In this document: positions 33,681 to 39,732 of the stretch, piece after piece
Layout: the number at the start of each line of letters is the position of its first letter
How positions within the stretch are numbered: position 1 is the stretch's first letter
Assembly: GCA_002471185.1 (NCBI GenBank)
Contig: DKPL01000054.1
Location: 8,164 to 47,895 of the forward strand
Direction: 5' to 3'
DNA: 39,732 bases
Source: Bacteroides sp. UBA7335
GTDB taxonomy: Bacteria > Bacteroidota > Bacteroidia > Bacteroidales > Bacteroidaceae
Program-made: the position numbers and the translations under genes
Notes under the pieces: generated by a model
Database searches by the model: none
Told to the model about the DNA's origin: nothing
The model's input: the letters and a program-made list of their open reading frames with translations, nothing else

Positions 33681-35414
33681 ATGAAAATGAACATGAAAAT
33701 CATTGTAGCAATTTGTGTTACATTACTCTTTGTGCCTATATCTTTAAAGGCACAATATCCACAATTAACATCAGAGGCTAAAGCAGAGTATTCTCAAATA
33801 GCAACTGATGGTAATAAACGCTCAGAAGAAGCTTGGGAAAAAGCGTTACCTATAGTAATACAAGAAGCCAAGGAGGGGAGACCCTATATACCGTGGGCTT
33901 CTCGTCCGTATGATTTACCGCAAGCGAAAATTCCTTCTTTTCCTGGTGCTGAAGGAGGTGGTATGTTTAGTTTTGGTGGTCGTGGTGGAAAAGTTATTAC
34001 AGTGACTAATTTAAATGATCGTGGCCCTGGTTCATTCCGTGAAGCTTGCGAAACAGGAGGAGCTCGTATTGTTGTTTTTAATGTAGCGGGGATTATTCGT
34101 TTAGAAACTCCCATTACAGTACGTGCTCCTTATATAACAATTGCTGGACAAACGGCTCCTGGAGATGGTATTTGTATTGCTGGAGAATCATTTTGGGTAG
34201 ATACTCATGATGTTGTTGTTAGACATATGAGATTCCGTAGAGGTGAAACAAAAGTGACTCATCGTGATGATTCTTTTGGAGGAAACCCAATTGGCAATAT
34301 CATGATTGATCATTGTTCCTGTACTTGGGGGTTAGATGAAAATATTTCTTTTTATCGTCATATGTATAGTCCAGGTGAAGGCTATAAAGATGAAAAACTG
34401 CCTACAGTCAATGTAACTATTCAGAATACAATTTCAGCACAAGCACTTGATACTTATAATCATGCTTTTGGTAGCACACTAGGTGGAGAGAATTGTTCTT
34501 TTATGCGTAATATGTGGGCTAGTAATTCAGGACGTAATCCTTCTATAGGCTGGTATGGTATCTTTAACTTTGTAAACAATGTCGTTTATAATTGGGTACA
34601 TCGCTCTTCGGATGGTGGCGATTATCGTGCTATGTTTAATATGATAAATAATTACTATAAACCAGGTCCCCTTACACCAAAAGACTCTCCTATTGGGTAT
34701 CGAATTTTGAAACCAGAATCAGGTCGTAGTAAGTTAAACTATAAAGTTTATGGTCGCGTATATGCCGATGGTAATGTGATGGTAGGACATCCTAAAGTTA
34801 CAATAGATAACTGGAATGGAGGTATCCAAGTAGAAGACCAATCTAATACCGAAGGATATACAGAACAAATGCGTTGTTATGAACCTTTCGAGATGCCTTA
34901 TCTAAGAATAATGTCAGCTAATGATGCATACGATTATGTCTTAAAAAACGTAGGAGCTAATATTCCACGTCGTGATATTGTAGATGAACGCATTGTTGAA
35001 GAGGTGAAAACAGGAAAAGTATATTATGAAAATAAACTTCCTAAAGATGCTTATGGAGATACTTGGGGTTTAGCAGATAAGTCTAAAGATGAAGATGGTT
35101 TCTTTAAATATCGTCGTTTGCCAAAGGATTCTTATAAATATGGTATTATTACAGATATTCGTCAAGTTGGAGGATATCCAGAATATAATGGTTTCCCTTA
35201 TGTCGATACAGACGGAGATGGTATGCCCGATGAATGGGAAGTAGCAAATGGACTTAATCCTAATGATCCGAAAGATGCTAATCAAGATTGCACAGGCGAT
35301 GGATATACTAATATTGAAAAATATATTAATGGTATTAGCACTAAAAATAGAGTGGACTGGACTGATTTGAAAAATAATTATGACACACTTGCTGAAAAAG
35401 GAAAACTAATGTAA
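33681..35414 (+). CDS. Pectate lyase, PL1-like right-handed beta-helix, with C-terminal calcium-type repeats
   Basis: A 577-aa exported protein (signal peptide ~1-24; the alternative Mets at 33687 and 33693 are possible starts). The region ~85-420 reads as a PL1 beta-helix: 'SFPGAEGGGMFSFGGRGGK', 'GPGSFREACETGGARIVVF', 'YITIAGQTAPGDGI' and 'HCSCTWGLDENIS'. An Arg-rich 'VVRHMRFRRGE' stretch and 'NMWASNSGRNPSIG' follow where PL1 enzymes place catalytic basic residues. D509 onward ('DTDGDGMPDEW' and 'NQDCTGDGYTNIEKYING') forms calcium-binding type-3-repeat/dockerin-like loops. It should cleave alpha-1,4-galacturonan by calcium-dependent beta-elimination, the backbone of homogalacturonan and RG-II. 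The SPI signal suggests periplasm; surface exposure is not indicated by a lipobox. Confidence 0.88.
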   Translation: MKMNMKIIVAICVTLLFVPISLKAQYPQLTSEAKAEYSQIATDGNKRSEEAWEKALPIVIQEAKEGRPYIPWASRPYDLPQAKIPSFPGAEGGGMFSFGGRGGKVITVTNLNDRGPGSFREACETGGARIVVFNVAGIIRLETPITVRAPYITIAGQTAPGDGICIAGESFWVDTHDVVVRHMRFRRGETKVTHRDDSFGGNPIGNIMIDHCSCTWGLDENISFYRHMYSPGEGYKDEKLPTVNVTIQNTISAQALDTYNHAFGSTLGGENCSFMRNMWASNSGRNPSIGWYGIFNFVNNVVYNWVHRSSDGGDYRAMFNMINNYYKPGPLTPKDSPIGYRILKPESGRSKLNYKVYGRVYADGNVMVGHPKVTIDNWNGGIQVEDQSNTEGYTEQMRCYEPFEMPYLRIMSANDAYDYVLKNVGANIPRRDIVDERIVEEVKTGKVYYENKLPKDAYGDTWGLADKSKDEDGFFKYRRLPKDSYKYGIITDIRQVGGYPEYNGFPYVDTDGDGMPDEWEVANGLNPNDPKDANQDCTGDGYTNIEKYINGISTKNRVDWTDLKNNYDTLAEKGKLM

Positions 35415-35427
35415 AATTTGATATATC

Positions 35428-36108
35428 ATGAAACTTAATATTAAAAATAAAATATGGTTAGCTTTAATGTGGTGTCTTATTTCTGTATACCAAGTAGATG
35501 CTGTTGAACTTGATTCGCTAAATAGAGATCCTAATTATGTAACTACAATTTTAAAAAGAACAGAAAAAATAGTCAATAGTTTAAACATTACTGATGCTGA
35601 GGTTTGTAGTGAGGTGACAAATATTATTGCTAATCGTTATTTTGAATTAAATGATATATACGAAACACGAGATAAAAAATTAGCAGAAGCTAAAGAAAAA
35701 TTTACTGGTGATGCAAAGCTACAAGCTATTATGAATGCTCAAAGTGATGCTGATAGGTATTTGTATCGTTCTCATTTTGCTTTTCCAGCTGCGTTGTCTC
35801 TTTGGCTTAATGATAGTCAGATAGAAGGTGTAAAAAATGGACTGACATATAATGTGTTGAATGTTACTTATACAGCTCATTTAGATATGATTCCTACTCT
35901 AACTGAAGAAGAAAAAAGTCAAATTTATGCTTGGCTAGTGGAAGCACGTGAATTTGCTATTGATGCTGAAAGCTCTAGAAAAAAACATGAAGTGTTTGGT
36001 AAATATAAGGGGAGAATAAATAATTATCTTGCAAAGAGGGGGTATAATTTGACTAAAGAACGTGAAGAGTGGAATAAGCGTATACAATCTAAAAAAGAGT
36101 CTCTGTAA
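35428..36108 (+). CDS. DUF3826 protein, PL1-associated
   Basis: A 226-aa exported protein (signal peptide ~1-25). After it, helical and strongly charged sequence with 'LKRTEKIVNSLNITDAEV', 'NIIANRYFELNDIYETRDKK', 'YLYRSHFAFPAALSLWLNDSQIEGVKNGLTYNV' in three parts, and 'LTEEEKSQIYAWLVEAREFAIDAESS' matches DUF3826, a group usually encoded next to PL1 pectate lyases in Bacteroidetes as I recall. No catalytic motif is evident; the helical, amphipathic character suggests a binding or accessory role. It sits 13 bp after the PL1 stop and 48 bp before susC. Confidence 0.82.
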   Translation: MKLNIKNKIWLALMWCLISVYQVDAVELDSLNRDPNYVTTILKRTEKIVNSLNITDAEVCSEVTNIIANRYFELNDIYETRDKKLAEAKEKFTGDAKLQAIMNAQSDADRYLYRSHFAFPAALSLWLNDSQIEGVKNGLTYNVLNVTYTAHLDMIPTLTEEEKSQIYAWLVEAREFAIDAESSRKKHEVFGKYKGRINNYLAKRGYNLTKEREEWNKRIQSKKESL

Positions 36109-36156
36109 GTTTTGGAGAAATATTTTAATAAATAATGCTATTTAATAATTAATCTA

Positions 36157-39100
36157 ATGAGAAAAAACAAAATGTTATTGAAAAACACACAAATTTTAAA
36201 CTTAGATATAGCTAAGGTTATTTGTTTCTTTCTTCTTATTTTAGGACCATCATTTGCTTATGCAAATGATAATTCTATTGCTTCTGAGGTAAATATTACT
36301 CAGCAGAAAGACGTTATAACTGGAGTTGTATTTGATGAAAGCGGAGAACCTATAATTGGTGCTAATGTGAAAGTGGTTGGTGCTACAGGGGGAGCTATTT
36401 CAGATATTGATGGGAAATTTCATTTGACTGTTGCTGCTGGCAATAAAATAGAGGTCTCTTTTATAGGCTATAGATCGCAAATTGTTTCTATACACAGTCA
36501 GAAAGTTCTTAAAATAGTATTGCAAGAAGACTCTAGATTGTTAGATGAAGTAGTTGTAGTCGGTTATGGAACTCAACGTGTAAAGGATTTGACAGGTGCT
36601 GCAAGTAATGTAAAAGTAAATGAGATTCTAGACACACCAGGAGCTTCTCTTGTAGATGCTCTTGCTGGTCAAGTTGCTGGTTTATCCGTATCACAAAGTA
36701 GTGGACGTCCAGGGTCTACTGGTAGTATTCAAGTGCGTCAACCGATGAGCTTTGATGGCTCTTCATCATTTAACCATCCTTTGATTGTTATTGATGATGT
36801 TGTACAAGTTGATGAAAACGGCGAACCTACAATGGGAGAGTTTAATCGTTTGGACCCATCAGAAATAGAATCAATGACTGTTCTAAAAGATGCTTCTGCT
36901 GCAGTTTATGGTGCTCGTTCATCTGCAGGTGTTGTTTTAGTTAAAACAAAAAGAGGAACTGTTGGTAGTCCTAAAATTTCTTATTCAGGTAAGTTTGATT
37001 TTTCAGATGCTGTAAGCCATGCAAAAACAATGAATGCTTATGAAACAGGTATATTTACAAATCGCATGTTTAATCAGCTTGATAAAAAAAATGGTAATGA
37101 TAACTATTCTATTTATAAATATTCTGATGATGAACTATCATTAATGAAAAATCTAAACTATGATTGGTTAGATAGAGCTTGGCATTCTTCGTTTTCTCAA
37201 CGTCATTCTTTGTCAGTAAATGGTGGTTCTGAACGTGCAACCTTTTATGCTGGAGCTACATATCAGAATCAAGGAAACAACCTAGGAAATGTTCAAGATT
37301 ATAATAGATGGACATTTCGTACAGGAGGAGAGGTAAAGGTTTTTGCTGGATTAAAGCTTTCAGCTTCCGTTGCTGCTTATAATTCTAATAAAACAGGTGT
37401 TAACCCACAAGCAAAAATTAATTCAGGGCCATGGGGAAATCAAAGCTCATCGCAAGATTATCCAATGTTACGTCACATGGCAAATTACATTCCTATTGAA
37501 ACTCAAATTATAGATCCTATTACAAATCAATATAAATCTTATTATGTTTCACCTTGGGTAGGTCCCCATGCTGTTAATACATCAACCGATTCAAATGTTG
37601 GTGGTGGTTATGCTGTTTGGAATTTCTTTGCAAATGAAGCATCTAAGGCTCGTACAACTGATGAAGAAAATGGTTATAATGCTAATTTCTCACTTACATA
37701 TGATATTCCTTTTATAAAGGGGTTATCTGTAAAGGGTACATATGCTGTAAGTTATAATAATTCATATTTAAACTCTGTGGGAGATTATTATACACTAGCA
37801 CGAGCAGGAAACACAAATAAAGAAGGTTTACATTTAATTGGAACTAACACAGAGTGGAATTATATAAACTATGGTGATCCAAATGGAACGGATGTAGCGA
37901 AAAAACCAGGAGTAGTATATGCTAAAAGTACTACGAAAACAGAACAAATGAATTTCATGGTTTCTTATAATCGAATGTTTGGTAAACATGATGTTTCTGC
38001 TGTTGGTGTTATTGAGAGAGGTGAAAGTGAAGGACATGATCAACGACAAGCTTATAGAGGTATTGGTAATTCTTATAATGGAGTAAGTAATACTTCTGGA
38101 ACATTGAATCCAGATGGTAATGAAACTTATTTTAGAAAATATGAAAGTGGATCACTTTCGTACGTGGGTCGTGCAAATTATAAATATGATAATCGATATT
38201 TGGCTCAATTTGTGATTCGTGCAGATGCTTCTACTAAATTTTCTCCTGAAAACTATTGGGGAATATTTCCTACTGGATCTATAGGATGGATAATGTCTGA
38301 GGAAAGTTTTTTTAGAAATAGTAAAGTTGTACGTTTTATTGATTTTTTAAGATTACGTTATAGTCTTGGTAAAACGGGTAAAGATAATGTTGCTGCCTGG
38401 AGTTGGCTGCAGATTTATAATATTAGTTCTACTGGTGGTTTAGGCTTTGGTGAGATTGGCGGACAACCTACTTTTGGCGCAAATATAAATGGTACAGCTA
38501 ATCGTAATATAAAATGGGATACTACCATTAAACAAAATGTAGGTGTAGATATTAATGTTTTTGATAATAAATTTACTATATCTACTGATTTTTATTATGA
38601 TAAAACTAAAGATTTGATCATGTTTATTGCTGATAATGAAGAGCCAATTTATATTGGAGCTAAACTTCCTGCAATTAATTATGGTAAAAAAGATGCATGG
38701 GGATGGGAGATCTCTGCTAACTGGAATGATGCAATTCAACAATCTATACTTCCTTCATGGGGAGCTATTCGTTATGGTATAGGTATGAATTATAGTATTT
38801 CTTGGAATAAAACTGTATTAGGACAAGATCCTACATTTGACTATCCAGCCGAAGTTAATGAAAAAAGTAGTTGGACTGGATTTAGAGGTCCTTGTGAGGT
38901 ATGGGGATTAAAAACCTGGAGAAATACAACAACTGGTGACGGCATTCTTCGTACTCAAGCTGATATTGATAATTATTGGCAATATTTATCAGATTTGGCA
39001 GCTACTGCTGGAACTACTCCGAGCTATTTAGGGATTACTTCTAAAGATAAAATGCAATTAGGAATGTTGGCTTATCAAGATATAAATGGAGATATTGATA

Positions 39101-39657
39101 CAGCAAATAAAACTATTGCTGGACCTAATGGAGTTATTTCTAGAGATCATGGAGAGGATTATGTGAAATTAGCAAATAATCGTATTCATAATATCAATAC
39201 AAAATTGAATTTTCAATGGGGAGATTTTAGTTGGGTTGCTCAAATTAGTACTTCATGGGGTGGATTTAACTCAATTGGTCAAGGGGTTTCGCAAAGTATT
39301 GGAAATAATGAGCTTATCTGGGCGCAATTTGCATATATGAATGATATGTATGATCCGGATAATAATTTTTATGGACGTTTTCCTAGTATGGCAGCTGGAA
39401 ATACTATGCTGCAGTCAGACTTTTGGCAAGTATCCTCATTCCGTATGTATATACGTAATATGACTTTTGGATACTCTTTACCAAAACAACTATTGCAAAA
39501 AATTTCTGTTGATAGATTGCAATTTACTTTAACAGGTAATAATCTTTGGGATTTTTATAATCCTTATCCTAAAAAGTATAGAAATATGTACGATAGTGAT
39601 CGCACAGACTATCCAACATTAAGAACTTGGACACTAGGTGTTAATCTTACATTTTAG
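36157..39657 (+). CDS. SusC-family TonB-dependent outer-membrane receptor
   Basis: A 1166-aa outer-membrane protein, complete in the window. After a signal peptide (~1-38, 'SFAYA') there is a carboxypeptidase-regulatory-like domain ('ITGVVFDESGEPIIGANVKV', ~54-125), the TonB box region 'DEVVVVGYGTQ' (from D130), the plug ('SLVDALAGQVAGLSV', 'LIVIDDV', 'IESMTVLKDASAAVYGARSSAGVVLV') and a long beta-barrel ending in the expected aromatic 'WTLGVNLTF'. This is the transporter that pairs with SusD to import glycans. It imports most likely pectic (RG-II or galacturonan) fragments by context. It is visibly more A+T-rich than the module-1 and module-2 enzymes. The susD gene begins 29 bp later. Confidence 0.95.
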   Translation: MRKNKMLLKNTQILNLDIAKVICFFLLILGPSFAYANDNSIASEVNITQQKDVITGVVFDESGEPIIGANVKVVGATGGAISDIDGKFHLTVAAGNKIEVSFIGYRSQIVSIHSQKVLKIVLQEDSRLLDEVVVVGYGTQRVKDLTGAASNVKVNEILDTPGASLVDALAGQVAGLSVSQSSGRPGSTGSIQVRQPMSFDGSSSFNHPLIVIDDVVQVDENGEPTMGEFNRLDPSEIESMTVLKDASAAVYGARSSAGVVLVKTKRGTVGSPKISYSGKFDFSDAVSHAKTMNAYETGIFTNRMFNQLDKKNGNDNYSIYKYSDDELSLMKNLNYDWLDRAWHSSFSQRHSLSVNGGSERATFYAGATYQNQGNNLGNVQDYNRWTFRTGGEVKVFAGLKLSASVAAYNSNKTGVNPQAKINSGPWGNQSSSQDYPMLRHMANYIPIETQIIDPITNQYKSYYVSPWVGPHAVNTSTDSNVGGGYAVWNFFANEASKARTTDEENGYNANFSLTYDIPFIKGLSVKGTYAVSYNNSYLNSVGDYYTLARAGNTNKEGLHLIGTNTEWNYINYGDPNGTDVAKKPGVVYAKSTTKTEQMNFMVSYNRMFGKHDVSAVGVIERGESEGHDQRQAYRGIGNSYNGVSNTSGTLNPDGNETYFRKYESGSLSYVGRANYKYDNRYLAQFVIRADASTKFSPENYWGIFPTGSIGWIMSEESFFRNSKVVRFIDFLRLRYSLGKTGKDNVAAWSWLQIYNISSTGGLGFGEIGGQPTFGANINGTANRNIKWDTTIKQNVGVDINVFDNKFTISTDFYYDKTKDLIMFIADNEEPIYIGAKLPAINYGKKDAWGWEISANWNDAIQQSILPSWGAIRYGIGMNYSISWNKTVLGQDPTFDYPAEVNEKSSWTGFRGPCEVWGLKTWRNTTTGDGILRTQADIDNYWQYLSDLAATAGTTPSYLGITSKDKMQLGMLAYQDINGDIDTANKTIAGPNGVISRDHGEDYVKLANNRIHNINTKLNFQWGDFSWVAQISTSWGGFNSIGQGVSQSIGNNELIWAQFAYMNDMYDPDNNFYGRFPSMAAGNTMLQSDFWQVSSFRMYIRNMTFGYSLPKQLLQKISVDRLQFTLTGNNLWDFYNPYPKKYRNMYDSDRTDYPTLRTWTLGVNLTF

Positions 39658-39686
39658 TATGTTTCACAAATAAATAAGATTAAAAA

Positions 39687-39732
39687 ATGAAAAGTAAATA
39701 TATTAACTTATTAATGGGGATTTTTTTATTTT
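39687..39732 (+). CDS. Probable SusD-family lipoprotein, first 15 codons (truncated by window end)
   Basis: An ATG at 39687 opens a frame reading 'MKSKYINLLMGIFLF' to the window edge, a hydrophobic signal-sequence start. SusC genes are followed by susD almost without exception, so this is expected to be its partner surface glycan-binding lipoprotein. The lipobox and SusD repeats are outside the window, so identification rests on position. Confidence 0.65.
   Translation, partial: MKSKYINLLMGIFLF

Noticed and set aside
9166..39732. Ulvan or sulfated-glycan PUL
   Set aside because: Rhamnosidase and glucuronidase would fit, but no sulfatase is present and a pectate lyase is.
1..39732. CRISPR array, rRNA, prophage or defence system
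   Set aside because: No regularly spaced repeats, rRNA segments, phage structural genes or defence proteins were seen; the AlbA_2 protein alone is not sufficient evidence for a defence locus.

Overview
The window looks like a chromosome segment from the genus Bacteroides or a close relative. Several promoters fit the Bacteroidetes TTTG-N19/20-TAnnTTTG pattern, DNA is A+T-rich, and there are SusC/SusD genes, DUF3805/DUF3806, an Hc1-like histone H1 protein and a run of signal-peptide-bearing glycoside hydrolases. I cannot name the species from sequence alone.

Left part (1-8565) is ordinary chromosome. It holds the 3' end of a LysR-type regulator, then a minus-strand operon (DUF3805/3806 protein, Uup-type ABC-F ATPase, PHP-type histidinol-phosphatase). 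A second minus-strand pair follows (AlbA_2 ATP-binding protein and AGCS amino-acid:cation symporter). Plus-strand single genes come next: histone H1-like protein, a 211-aa unknown, a uracil/hypoxanthine-DNA-glycosylase-like protein, an ArsC/Spx-like protein and tRNA-Trp(CCA).

Junction (8566-9165): a tRNA terminator, the decayed C-terminal end of an ISL3-like transposase and a cluster of small palindromes.

Right part (9166-39732) is a polysaccharide utilisation locus (PUL) whose enzyme set points to the pectin rhamnogalacturonan II (RG-II). Module 1 (9166-22321): a GH138-like alpha-galacturonidase lipoprotein, a GH137-GH2 fusion, a LacZ-type GH2 and a second GH2. Module 2 (23029-32664): a GH106 alpha-L-rhamnosidase, an SGNH/sialate-O-acetylesterase-type esterase, a DUF5703 (alpha/alpha)6-type protein and a third stand-alone GH2. 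Module 3 (32766 to the window end): an exported TIM-barrel sugar isomerase/epimerase-like protein, a PL1-type pectate lyase, a DUF3826 protein, a SusC receptor and the first codons of what should be SusD. Hairpins separate the modules.

The RG-II call rests on catalytic-residue spacing seen here compared with what I remember of the Bacteroides thetaiotaomicron enzymes. GH106 has E445/E545/E577 (BT0986: 461/561/593, constant offset 16). GH137 has E152/E233 (BT0996: 159/240, constant offset 7). GH138 has E295/E362 (BpGH138: 294/361, constant offset 1). Gene order also resembles BT0997-0996-0993-0992 and BT0986-0985-0984-0983. Those locus numbers and residues are from memory and need checking.

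Inferred job: SusC/D import RG-II fragments, PL1 cuts backbone galacturonan, periplasmic exo-enzymes strip chain B (beta-L-Araf, alpha-L-Rha, L-Arap, Gal) and parts of chain A (GalA, GlcA), and the esterase removes acetyl groups. The DUF5703 protein, the isomerase-like protein and DUF3826 have no assigned step and are the best leads for new biology.
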